Assembly: GCA_039962225.1 (NCBI GenBank)
Contig: JAMPKV010000003.1
Span: forward strand, 186,001-250,000
DNA length: 64,000 nucleotides
Direction: 5' to 3'
From: Microcoleus sp. AS-A8
Lineage (GTDB): Bacteria > Cyanobacteriota > Cyanobacteriia > Cyanobacteriales > Coleofasciculaceae
Positions 44,721 to 53,230 of the stretch are shown piece by piece. The first letter of the stretch is position 1, and every line of letters begins with the position of its first letter. Under the pieces are notes generated by a model. It was not told where the DNA came from. It was given only the letters and a program-made list of their open reading frames with translations, and ran no database searches. Both the position numbers and the translations under genes were made by a program.

Positions 44721-47700
44721 TCATCTTTGTTTATCCTCTTTGTTCAGAGACGATAACTTCATGCGCCGACTCTCGCGAGAAATGGGCACCAAGGCTGGGG
44801 CTTGACTTTCAGGCTTACTTTCTTTCAAACTGACAACGACCTGTGAAAGTTGTGCGATCGCAGGAGCCTCAAATACACTACGCAAAGGTAACTCTACCCC
44901 AAAAGCATCGCGCACCCTAGAAACAAGCTGAGTCGCCAGTAAGGAATGCCCCCCTAATTCAAAGAAATTGTCGTGGATACCCACCCGCTTCAATCCCAAA
45001 ACAGAAGCAAAAATTTTCACTAGCACTTCCTCAACAGCCGTCCGAGGCGCAACATAACTTCCTGCTAATTCTGATTTAATCGGCTCAGGTGTCGGTAAGG
45101 CTCGTCGGTCTACTTTACCATTCGGCGTCAGTGGCAACGCCTCCAGCACCACAAAAGCGGAAGGCACCATGTACTCAGGCAGCTTTTGCGCGAGATAAGC
45201 CTGTAACTGCGGCACCAACTTCCGCATTGCCTTCGCTTGCAAGGGATTATTGGCATAGGATTCCCACGGACGTAACTGTTCCTCTGGGTGGGATGGGGAG
45301 ATGAGGGGCGAATTTTCCCACTCTTCCTGTTTCCTCGTGTGACAGCTTACAAATAGAACATCGTAGCGTCCTTCCGTACCGGAATCAGACCAGCGTATAT
45401 CAACGCTGTAGGGTAATTCTTGACCCATCGCCCGCCAATCCTCTGGTTCCACTCCCCAATCTGGGAGTTCGCGCAATGCTCTGTGAAACTGAGCTACTGT
45501 TTTAAATTCTTCTGCACCGGAGAGCCATTGTGCCGCCTTAACGGCTGTCATCACCCGCGCATTAGGGATATGAGTAATGCCTAATATCTCTGGTTGGTTT
45601 TCCACTAATAACTGATGTACAGCAGATACGGTTAAGTTATTTTCGTACCAGTCTAGCCACTCAATAGAATCCCTCCCCAGCCCTCCCCGCAACGGGGAGG
45701 GAGCCGGAGTCTTCTGACTTTCTGGTGTTTCGGGAGGATTGAGCTGGAGTTTTAGGGAGGAGGTTTTTCTAGAATTTGTTTCAGTCCCAATATGAAGAAT
45801 CACATTGTACCGAAACTGAGTCATCTCATTTTGCGCTCGGCCCCGCATTAACTGAAGTTGTACATCGCTAATTTGGGGAAAATTCTGTTTTAATGCCTTG
45901 AAGAAAGCGGGATCAATCACTAATTCCGTCTCTTGGAACACTTGCATTTGTACCTGTTGCTGCAACTGTTCGCGGGTGAGAGAAGATTCTGCTTGATGCA
46001 GTTGCACGCCGGCATGAAACGCTGATAACAAGGGGAGACTCCGCACATCGCCAATGAAGATAAAGCCACCGGGAGCTAACACCTTCACAGCACCTTCCAG
46101 GACATTCATCAGATAGTCAATACTGGGAAAATATTGGACAACAGAGTTCAAAATCACCGCATCAAAGGCTGCTGCCTCCACTCCCTCAAAGTCAGTTGCC
46201 ATCCTCTGAAGTAGCCTTACTTGGGGTAGGGGTACGGCATGTTCCCTGACATGGTGTTGGATATACTCAAGTGACGCCCGTGAGAAATCCGTTGCCCAAT
46301 ATTGAGTGCAGTGAGGGGCAATTTGGTATAATAATAAACCCGTGCCGCACCCAATTTCTAGCACTCGCTTTGGTTGTAAAGCCAGAATCTGCGCGGATTG
46401 GTTGTTCACCCATTCACGCATCTGCTCTGCTGGAATCGGTTGACCGGTGTAGCTGCTATTCCAACCTACAATGTTGAATGTTGAGTCGGCCTCAGCCGTC
46501 GATTGCTCATAAGTCTCGTTGTACAGCATCTGCCATTGCAACACTTGTTCATCCTGCAATTGGCTTTCTTGGGTCTGCTGTTGAATATCTTCAGCCTTGA
46601 GTACAACATAAGCCACTAAACGCTTTTCCTCTGCATCTTCACGAGTGGTCACTACGTTTTGTTGCACGGCTGGATGCTGAGTTAAGACTGACTCAATTTC
46701 ACCTAATTCGATGCGATAACCGCGAATCTTGACTTGCTCATCGAGGCGACCTACAAATTGAATATTACCATTGGGTTGATAGCGAACTAAATCGCCTGTT
46801 TTATAAAGACGATATTCTGAGTTATGGCTAAAAGGATGAGGAATAAATCGTTCAATTGTTAAATCGGAATGATTGAGATAACCTCGCGCCAGTCCATCAC
46901 CACTAATGTACAATTCACCCATAACGCCAATCGGTACAGGGTGTAAATATTGATCCAAAACGTAAATTTGTGTGTTGGCAATGGGGCGACCCAATACAGG
47001 TATTACGGGCATATTGCCATACGCCCCCACTGTCTCTTTAACAGGAACAATGCCGGATGTGGCAACAACTGTAGCCTCCGTAGGGCCATAGTTATTCACA
47101 ACCTGAAAGGGGTGGGAAGCGGAAGGATAATGATGAAGCTTGTCTCCTCCTGTGAGTAAGAGTCGTAAAGCGGTATTATTCAACCCATCTAATAACAGAA
47201 ATTTCTCGGCTAAAGGGGTTGGTAAAAAACTAATTGTGATGGCTTGGGATACGAATTCATCCCGTAATCGCTCAGGGGAGCGTCGAATTTCTTCATTCGG
47301 AAAATAAATACTCGCGCCTATGCTGAGATAAGGCCAAATTTCCCACCCACAAGCATCAAACGCAAATCCTGCAATCTGGGTGGCTCGATCAATTGCTGAA
47401 ATGGCAAATGCTTGTTGATGCCAAAAGACCAGATTTAACAATCCACGATGTTCAATTTGAACTCCTTTCGGCTTGCCTGTGGTGCCAGAAGTGTAAATAA
47501 CATAAACGAGGTTATTTAATGTAACGCGGTGGGTTAGATTATCTGCATTTTCTTGGGCAATCCTTTCCCTATCTGTGTCGAAACAAATAACTTGTGGCTG
47601 ATTCTTGCCAATCCGCTCAACCCACTGCTGCTGAGTTAATAAAACTGGCAATTGGGCATCTTCTAGCATCACGCTCAATCGCTCAGCCGGATAGCTAGGG

Positions 47701-49592
47701 TCTAAAGGTAAATAAGCTCCTCCTGCCTTGAGAATGCCTAATATCCCGACAACCATTTCTGGTGAATGATCTAGACAAAGTCCGACTAAAACCTCCGCCC
47801 CAACCCCTTGTTTTTGTAGGTAATGAGCTAGCTGATTACTCCGATTATTCAACTCCCGATAACTGATTTCTTGGTCTGCAAAAACCAAGGCTACAGCATC
47901 AGGTGTTTTTTCGACTTGAGCTTCAAATAATTGATGAACGCATCTATCTTTGGGATACTCTATTTGAGTATTATTCCATTCCACTAATAATTGATGCCAC
48001 TCCGCTTCATTTAATAGCGGTAAGTCTGCCAGTCGCTGTTCGGAATTGGCAACAATACCCTCTAGCAAGGTTTGGAAATGGCCTAGCATTCGGGTAATCG
48101 TGGCTGCATCAAATAAATCAGTGCTATACACCACAAAACCACTGATGCCTTCTGAGGTATTAGCTCCTAGACCCTGATTTGGCTTTCGCTCCCACAGATG
48201 AAATTCCAAATCAAATCGCGTTGTTCCTGTATCCACAAATTGCAGTGGGCTTAGGGTTAATCCGGGTAACTCTAGGGTTTCCATGGGTGCATTTTGCAGG
48301 GCAAACACCACTTGAAATAGGGGATTTTGGTTTAAACTCCGCTCCGGATGCAGTTCTTCCACCAACTTTTCAAAAGGTAAGTCTTGGTGAGCATACGCTC
48401 CTAGTGCCACTTCTCGCACTCGACTCAACAATTCCCGAAAGGTGGGGTTACCGGTTAGGTCAGTCCGCAACACTAAGCTATTCACAAAAAAGCCAATTAA
48501 CCCTTCAATTTCACTCCGGTTACGATTGGCAATGGGCGAACCTACAGCAATATCTTCCTGTTGCGTGTAGCGATAGAGTAAGGTTTGAAACGCCGCCAAT
48601 AAAGTCATGAACAAGGTGACTCCTTCCCGTTGGCTCAAGGCTTCGAGTGCCTCGCTCAGATTTTTCGGTAATTGCAGAAATTGCGTCGCACCTTGGTAAG
48701 TTTGCACTGCGGGTTTTGGTCGGTCACTCGGCATATTTAGCACAGAAATGCCGTCTAACTGCTGCCGCCAATAAGCCAGTTGAGTGGCTAAGATTTCCCC
48801 TTGCAAGCATTCACGTTGCCAGTAGGCAAAGTCTACATACTGAATGGGTAATTCAGGCAGGATGAAGGATGACGAAGAGTTGGTTTGACCTTCCCTCTCT
48901 AGATAGGCACTGTAGAGTGCGGCTATTTCCCGAATCAGCACCCCCATCGACCAACCATCGGAGACAATGTGGTGCAAAATCATCAATAGCACATACTCGG
49001 CTTCATCCAATTGCAGTACTGTTACTCGCAGCAGTGGACTTTTGGATAAATCGAAAGGGCGCTGAGCTTCTTGGGTGATTCGTCGTCGTACTTCATTCTC
49101 GCGTTCGGTTTGGGGGTGCGATCGCAAATCGATTACAGGTAAGGATAAGGTTAAGGTGGGTGCGACTACCTGAACCGGTTGCCCTTGCACCGTGACAAAA
49201 GTAGTGCGTAACGCTTCGTGACGCCGCACAATTTCGTTAAATGTCTCCTCCAGCGCTGCTAAATTGAGCGAACCGCTGAGACGTACTGCGGCTGGGGTGT
49301 TATAGAAGGCATTGTTAGGGACTAACTGGTCGAGAAACCAAAGTCGCTGTTGAGCAAAGGAGAGGGGAAGCGTGCCTTCCCGCGAGATGGGAACAAGGGG
49401 GGTAGAAGAGTTGCTGCTAGTACGATTAGCGGCTCTTAGAAATGTAATAATTTCTGCTTTATGCTTTTGTATTTCTGCACGAATTTCTGGTGTTAGAGTT
49501 CCTTCAGGGGCGTTGCAGCGCAGGCGGTCACTCTCAACAAAAACCTGAATGTCTAAGCCACGAAGGTAAGATAAGAACTCAACTGTTTTCAA
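44721..49592 (-). CDS. NRPS module TubC-C-A-methyltransferase-PCP; predicted N-Me-Leu
   Basis: The 1623-residue protein has a TTG start (an in-frame stop is just upstream). Residues 1-55 match a TubC-type docking domain (VEFLSYLRGLDIQV, LTPEIRAEIQKHKAEII). Then come C (about 70-505; LHHIVSDGWS), A (about 525-1030 plus its C-terminal part at about 1440-1490) and a methyltransferase inserted in the A domain (VLEIGCGTGLLL at about 1105). The PCP holds Ser1550 (GGHSLLATQL). The specificity positions read D-A-W-F-L-G-N-V-V-K, the known Leu code. The methyltransferase position is that of N-methylation domains. A C-rich palindrome adds a short insert before the second A part. Confidence 0.92.
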   Translation of the reverse strand: MKTVEFLSYLRGLDIQVFVESDRLRCNAPEGTLTPEIRAEIQKHKAEIITFLRAANRTSSNSSTPLVPISREGTLPLSFAQQRLWFLDQLVPNNAFYNTPAAVRLSGSLNLAALEETFNEIVRRHEALRTTFVTVQGQPVQVVAPTLTLSLPVIDLRSHPQTERENEVRRRITQEAQRPFDLSKSPLLRVTVLQLDEAEYVLLMILHHIVSDGWSMGVLIREIAALYSAYLEREGQTNSSSSFILPELPIQYVDFAYWQRECLQGEILATQLAYWRQQLDGISVLNMPSDRPKPAVQTYQGATQFLQLPKNLSEALEALSQREGVTLFMTLLAAFQTLLYRYTQQEDIAVGSPIANRNRSEIEGLIGFFVNSLVLRTDLTGNPTFRELLSRVREVALGAYAHQDLPFEKLVEELHPERSLNQNPLFQVVFALQNAPMETLELPGLTLSPLQFVDTGTTRFDLEFHLWERKPNQGLGANTSEGISGFVVYSTDLFDAATITRMLGHFQTLLEGIVANSEQRLADLPLLNEAEWHQLLVEWNNTQIEYPKDRCVHQLFEAQVEKTPDAVALVFADQEISYRELNNRSNQLAHYLQKQGVGAEVLVGLCLDHSPEMVVGILGILKAGGAYLPLDPSYPAERLSVMLEDAQLPVLLTQQQWVERIGKNQPQVICFDTDRERIAQENADNLTHRVTLNNLVYVIYTSGTTGKPKGVQIEHRGLLNLVFWHQQAFAISAIDRATQIAGFAFDACGWEIWPYLSIGASIYFPNEEIRRSPERLRDEFVSQAITISFLPTPLAEKFLLLDGLNNTALRLLLTGGDKLHHYPSASHPFQVVNNYGPTEATVVATSGIVPVKETVGAYGNMPVIPVLGRPIANTQIYVLDQYLHPVPIGVMGELYISGDGLARGYLNHSDLTIERFIPHPFSHNSEYRLYKTGDLVRYQPNGNIQFVGRLDEQVKIRGYRIELGEIESVLTQHPAVQQNVVTTREDAEEKRLVAYVVLKAEDIQQQTQESQLQDEQVLQWQMLYNETYEQSTAEADSTFNIVGWNSSYTGQPIPAEQMREWVNNQSAQILALQPKRVLEIGCGTGLLLYQIAPHCTQYWATDFSRASLEYIQHHVREHAVPLPQVRLLQRMATDFEGVEAAAFDAVILNSVVQYFPSIDYLMNVLEGAVKVLAPGGFIFIGDVRSLPLLSAFHAGVQLHQAESSLTREQLQQQVQMQVFQETELVIDPAFFKALKQNFPQISDVQLQLMRGRAQNEMTQFRYNVILHIGTETNSRKTSSLKLQLNPPETPESQKTPAPSPLRGGLGRDSIEWLDWYENNLTVSAVHQLLVENQPEILGITHIPNARVMTAVKAAQWLSGAEEFKTVAQFHRALRELPDWGVEPEDWRAMGQELPYSVDIRWSDSGTEGRYDVLFVSCHTRKQEEWENSPLISPSHPEEQLRPWESYANNPLQAKAMRKLVPQLQAYLAQKLPEYMVPSAFVVLEALPLTPNGKVDRRALPTPEPIKSELAGSYVAPRTAVEEVLVKIFASVLGLKRVGIHDNFFELGGHSLLATQLVSRVRDAFGVELPLRSVFEAPAIAQLSQVVVSLKESKPESQAPALVPISRESRRMKLSSLNKEDKQR
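45681..45701. repeat. CCCTCCCCG palindrome, in frame inside NRPS
   Basis: CCCTCCCCG and CGGGGAGGG pair perfectly around CAA, preceded by CCCTCCCCAG. On the coding strand the element encodes APSPLRGGLGRDSI, an insertion in the linker after the methyltransferase. Confidence 0.75.
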
Positions 49593-49811
49593 AACTAAAT
49601 CTCACTCACTAGCAAGATAACTTGCCACTTCCAGAAAACTTAGTCATCCTCCATGAGGAAGAAGCTATTTACGGCTCCCTCTTGAGGCTTTTGCCCATCA
49701 ACCAGGATGCGATCGCTTACTCCTCTTCCAGCTTTACCTCTCCGCCGCAAGAAGGCTCCCGTCATAATCTCCGATTTGGCGGGGAGATGAATTGCGGTCA
49801 GGATATATGGT

Positions 49812-49842
49812 ATGATTACGCTAATTATACCAGCGTAATCAT
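49812..49842. repeat. Perfect hairpin overlapping the TnpB start codon
   Basis: ATGATTACGCT (49812-49822) and AGCGTAATCAT (49832-49842) are perfect inverted repeats around AATTATACC. The second arm ends within the presumed tnpB start codon (ATG from 49841). It may be the element's left-end hairpin or a translation block. Confidence 0.7.
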
Positions 49843-51058
49843 GCTTGTATTTGAGGCAAAACTTGAGGGACAAAAAGGGCAGTATGAGCGGCTTGATGAA
49901 GCTATTCGTACTGCTCGTTTTGTTCGTAATAGCTGCATCAGATACTGGATGGACAACAAGGGAACTGGCAAATACGAACTGAGTGCGTATTGCGCTGTTC
50001 TTGGTAAAGAGTTCCCTTGGGCTAGCAAACTCAACTCCCAGGCTCGACAAGCATCGGCTGAACGAGCTTGGTCTGCTATTTCTCGCTTCTACGACAACTG
50101 TAAGAGAGGTAAGCCAGGAAAGAAGGGGTTCCCACGCTTTAAGAAGCATCAAACTCACGGCTCTGTTGAATACAAAACAACAGGTTGGAAGCTGTCGGAG
50201 GATAGACGAACTATCACTTTTAGTGATGGGTTTGAAGCTGGAAGCTTTAAGATGTGGGGTACTCGTGACTTGCATTTTTACCAGTTGAAGCAGATTAAGC
50301 GCGTTCGGGTTGTTCGTCGCGCTGACGGGTACTATGTTCAGTTTTGCCTTGATGTTGAACGGGTGGAGAAGCGGGAACCAACAGGGAAGACCATTGGGTT
50401 GGATGTTGGGTTGACTCATTTCTACACTGATTCTGATGGGCAAACAATTGACAATCCTCGGCACTTGAGGAAGTCCGAGAAAGCACTCAAGCGTCTTAGC
50501 CGTCAGATGTCTAGAACTCAGAAGGGTTCTAACAACAGGGCTAAGAAAAGAAATCGCTTGAGCAGAAAGCACCTCAAGGTAAGTAGGCAGCGTAAAGATT
50601 TTGCTGTGAAATTGGCAAGATGCGTTATCCAGTCTAACGACTTGGTTGCCTACGAGGACTTGATGGTGCGGAATATGGTCAGAAATCGAAAACTGGCTAA
50701 GTCCATTTCTGATGCTGCATGGTCTAACTTCCGTAACTGGTTGGAATATTTCGGCAAGGTGTTTGGGGTGGCGACCGTTGCTGTCCCTCCCTACAACACC
50801 AGCCAGGACTGTTCTAGCTGTGGGGAAGAAGTTAAGAAGTCTTTGAGTACAAGAACTCATCAATGTCAGCATTGTGGGTTTGTTTTAGACAGAGACTGGA
50901 ACGCAGCTATCAACATACTTGAAATTGCACTTCGTACCGTGGGGCACACGGGAACTAACGCCTCTGGAGACATCGACCTCTACTTAGGTGAGGAAATCCT
51001 CACTAAAGCTCCGGCTCTAAGCAAGCCGAGTCGAAGAAAGAGGAAAGCCAAGAAGTAA
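49841..51058 (+). CDS. tnpB: TnpB (IS605 OrfB-type) RNA-guided nuclease
   Basis: I start at ATG 49841 (MLVFEAKLEGQKGQ); 73 residues of longer frame upstream do not fit the family. The 405-residue protein has the N-terminal OrfB_IS605 helical domain. The RuvC-like acidic residues lie in IGLDVGLTHFYTD, AYEDLMV and DRDWNAAINILE. A zinc ribbon CSSCG...CQHCG is present. TnpB is a transposon-encoded nuclease guided by an RNA from the element's 3' end. No tnpA is adjacent, so mobility would need an outside transposase. Confidence 0.9.
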   Translation: MLVFEAKLEGQKGQYERLDEAIRTARFVRNSCIRYWMDNKGTGKYELSAYCAVLGKEFPWASKLNSQARQASAERAWSAISRFYDNCKRGKPGKKGFPRFKKHQTHGSVEYKTTGWKLSEDRRTITFSDGFEAGSFKMWGTRDLHFYQLKQIKRVRVVRRADGYYVQFCLDVERVEKREPTGKTIGLDVGLTHFYTDSDGQTIDNPRHLRKSEKALKRLSRQMSRTQKGSNNRAKKRNRLSRKHLKVSRQRKDFAVKLARCVIQSNDLVAYEDLMVRNMVRNRKLAKSISDAAWSNFRNWLEYFGKVFGVATVAVPPYNTSQDCSSCGEEVKKSLSTRTHQCQHCGFVLDRDWNAAINILEIALRTVGHTGTNASGDIDLYLGEEILTKAPALSKPSRRKRKAKK

Positions 51059-51149
51059 TTCTTGGAATCCCCCACTATATTGCGTTAGCAATTAGCGGTA
51101 GGAGGATGTCAAACTATGAACGAATAGTACAAAGTCGTTTGGCAGAAGG

Positions 51150-51662
51150 ATGCTTGACTTAGCCAAAATCGAAGCGATTGCGAAATCCTACTCTCCTCAA
51201 GAACTCTTTGCGGCACTGGTTTGGCAACGTCAGTTCAATGAGTTTGATGGCGAGGAAGTGATTACTGACCTTTCTAACCATCCTTCTTTATGGGCTAGCT
51301 TTCTGTTTACCAAACCCATCTTTGCACCCGATGAAAATGGTCTGAGCTTTGGTGGCGTAATCGATACACTTCTGGCAATGGCAAACTATCGTCCTATGCC
51401 TGAGACGAGCATCATCCATTTCATCCCCTATCCTGCGGATACGCTATACATCCTGACAGAGAACCAGGACACAGCCGTGTCTCAGCTTTTGGACTTGGGC
51501 AAAAAGTGGCGGGCTGACTCGGTAGAGGTGAGTGATGGTTCAAATGAGGAGTATGGTTTGCGGCTCAAACGTCGATTGAGGGCGCGATTGGAAGGAGCGT
51601 TATGGGGTGAGGACGTGCAACAAGACCGCGATGCCGTTGTGATTTCCTACTGGTGGGATTGA
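51150..51662 (+). CDS. Hypothetical soluble protein
   Basis: A 170-residue acidic protein starting MLDLAKIEAIAKSYSPQELF, with an HFIPYPADTLYILTENQ strand-like region and an Arg-rich helix (RLKRRLRARLEGALWG). No motif is recognised. It begins about 37 bases after the presumed end of the TnpB element and may have been shifted from its own promoter by the insertion. Confidence 0.6.
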   Translation: MLDLAKIEAIAKSYSPQELFAALVWQRQFNEFDGEEVITDLSNHPSLWASFLFTKPIFAPDENGLSFGGVIDTLLAMANYRPMPETSIIHFIPYPADTLYILTENQDTAVSQLLDLGKKWRADSVEVSDGSNEEYGLRLKRRLRARLEGALWGEDVQQDRDAVVISYWWD

Positions 51663-51882
51663 AGGATACTGCTGTTTGAAAGAGTAGATTATTAGTGATT
51701 GGGGTGATTGCAAGCGCGGTTAGCTGAGAATAGGGCAAGTTATAACCTTTAAAGATGGGTTAGACGTGGGAGCGATCGCCTGCGCTAAGTTGAAATGACA
51801 GGAAAAGAAGATACGTTCCCAACAAGTAGAGAGAGTAAGCTAAAAGTATTGACTCAGGCAAGGATAGCCGGAGGTGAACGCC

Positions 51883-52461
51883 ATGCCCCCACTACTGAAC
51901 AAAACCACCGACCAACGCATTGTTCATCATGGAACGTGGGAACAGTTCAAGTTCATCCAAAAGGGCTTTGATGGTTCTCCTGGGGTGCGGCTGTTTTACT
52001 ATGATGGGGCGATTGAGATTCTCATGCCCGGACAAGACCACGAAACTTTTGCTCGCGTCATTGGTTACTTAGTAACTACCTTTCTGGTCGAGCAGGGAAT
52101 CTTCTTTAAGCCCACAGGGGCAATGACTCAGGAAAAATCAGGAGTTGTCTCGGTTCAAGCAGACGAGTCATACTGCATCGGGAGCGTAAAGCCAATTCCA
52201 GATTTGTCGATCGAAGTTGTCTTCACCAGTGGTGACATCAGTAAGTTGGAACGCTATAAAGCTTTGGGTGTTCCAGAGGTTTGGTTCTGGGAAGATGGAT
52301 TGCTGAAGCTCTATCATCTTCAAGGCAATAGCTATGAACCCATTGATCGCAGCCAGCTACCCGGACTCAGTGAACTCGACCTTGATTTGCTCAGACGCTG
52401 CATTTTGATGGCGGAGACTGACGCGGGAGAAGCCATTAGAGCATTCCGCAAAGAGATTTAG
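51883..52461 (+). CDS. Uma2-family protein (DUF820)
   Basis: A GGAGGT ribosome site seven bases before ATG 51883 fixes the start. The 192-residue protein has the Uma2 fold signature: LFYYDGAIEILMPGQDHE, then an EKSGVVSVQADESYCIGSVK stretch, IPDLSIEVVFTSGDISKLERYKALGVPEVWFWEDGLLKLY and SELDLDLLRRCI. The acidic PDLSIEV and VFWEDG positions fit a PD-(D/E)xK-like nuclease. Uma2 genes are highly multiplied in cyanobacteria. Two decayed relatives lie at 16683 and 35737. Confidence 0.85.
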   Translation: MPPLLNKTTDQRIVHHGTWEQFKFIQKGFDGSPGVRLFYYDGAIEILMPGQDHETFARVIGYLVTTFLVEQGIFFKPTGAMTQEKSGVVSVQADESYCIGSVKPIPDLSIEVVFTSGDISKLERYKALGVPEVWFWEDGLLKLYHLQGNSYEPIDRSQLPGLSELDLDLLRRCILMAETDAGEAIRAFRKEI

Positions 52462-52526
52462 CGCGATTTGAAGCCAAGAATTCTAGCAGAGGCGCTTCCT
52501 ATGACGATTCTTTGAAAGTGCGATCT

Positions 52527-52557
52527 GCGCTAGGCTAACGCCTCGCTAGGCTAACGC
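52527..52557. repeat. GCTAGGCTAACGC direct repeat
   Basis: GCTAGGCTAACGC occurs at 52529-52541 and again at 52545-52557, with a GC-rich joint. It is close to a related GCTTCGCTATCGCG sequence that reappears inverted at about 54750. Confidence 0.55.
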
Positions 52558-52619
52558 AGCAGCGCTTCGCTATCGCGTTTTGACAGGATGAGAGGGTGTA
52601 ATGGTGTTAGAGGGTCAGC

Positions 52620-52833
52620 ATGAAAGTTAGGGAAGTGATTAAGCTAATAGAAGAGGATGGTTGGTATCTAGCATGAACTAGGGGCAACCATCGTCAGTTC
52701 AAGCATCCAACCAAGTCTGGTTTAGTCACAATTGCAGGGAAACCATCTGATGATGCGAACACCTGGCACGTTAAACAGCATCTTGAAGCAAGCTCAACTC
52801 AAGGAACACAAGAAAGCAGGAGAAGAAGAGTAA
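52620..52833 (+). pseudogene. hicA: hicA toxin, broken by a stop and a frameshift
   Basis: From ATG 52620 the frame reads MKVREVIKLIEEDGWYLA and then meets TGA at 52674-52676, where HicA proteins have Arg; one C-to-T change of CGA explains it. Past it the frame continues TRGNHRQFKHPTKSGLVTIAGKPSDD, the HicA dsRNA-binding fold including the catalytic His. Near 52755 homology moves to the next frame (TPGTLNSILKQAQLKEHKK) and ends with TAA overlapping the hicB start. The toxin is inactive unless both lesions are sequencing errors. Confidence 0.85.
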
Positions 52834-53042
52834 TGCGCTATGCGATTGTGATTGAAAAGCTAGAGAGCAACTATTCAGCTTATGTTCCAGATTTGCCTGA
52901 ATGTGTCGCAACAGGTGCAACGATTGAGGAGATAGAACAACAGATAAAAGAAGCGATCGCTTTTCATTTAGATGGTTTGCGAGAAGAGGGTTTACCCATT
53001 CCCGAACCAACTATTCTGTATGAATATGTTGAAGCTTGCTGA
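52833..53042 (+). CDS. hicB: HicB-type antitoxin, intact
   Basis: The 69-residue protein (MRYAIVIEKLESNYSAYVPD, then LPECVATGATIEEIEQQI, then REEGLPIPEPTIL) is a HicB-type N-terminal domain without a DNA-binding tail. It overlaps the broken hicA in the TAATG arrangement. HicB neutralises HicA mRNA interferase; here the antitoxin seems to have outlived its toxin. Confidence 0.87.
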   Translation: MRYAIVIEKLESNYSAYVPDLPECVATGATIEEIEQQIKEAIAFHLDGLREEGLPIPEPTILYEYVEAC

Positions 53043-53230
53043 AACACTTGCGAAATAACCCTAGAGACTAATGTACCGTCTCAGTCTAATAAGTAGTTAG
53101 GTTGCTTTAGTTCTCGGTTAGGAGAGTACTTGCGTGGTATTGGTGATTAGCCAGAAACCAGGTTGTTTAGAATATTTTTTCTACTCCTAGATCTGAAAGT
53201 TTAACTGTTTGCACTATCAGCAGTAATTTT

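Larger units (their letters stand above)
49812..51113 (+). mobile_element. IS200/IS605-group element with tnpB only
   Basis: The block runs from the hairpin at 49812 to about GGAGGATGTCAA at 51102-51113, a form that commonly ends tnpB elements in cyanobacteria. A stretch of 55 bases after the stop (from TTCTTGGAATCCCCC) is where the guide RNA end should lie. The left end is a guess. It sits between the NRPS start at 49592 and an unrelated gene. Confidence 0.6.

Noticed and set aside
49640-50872. Minus-strand open frame of about 410 codons opposite TnpB
   Set aside because: It is fully antisense to a gene with clear TnpB motifs, has biased composition and no family resemblance.
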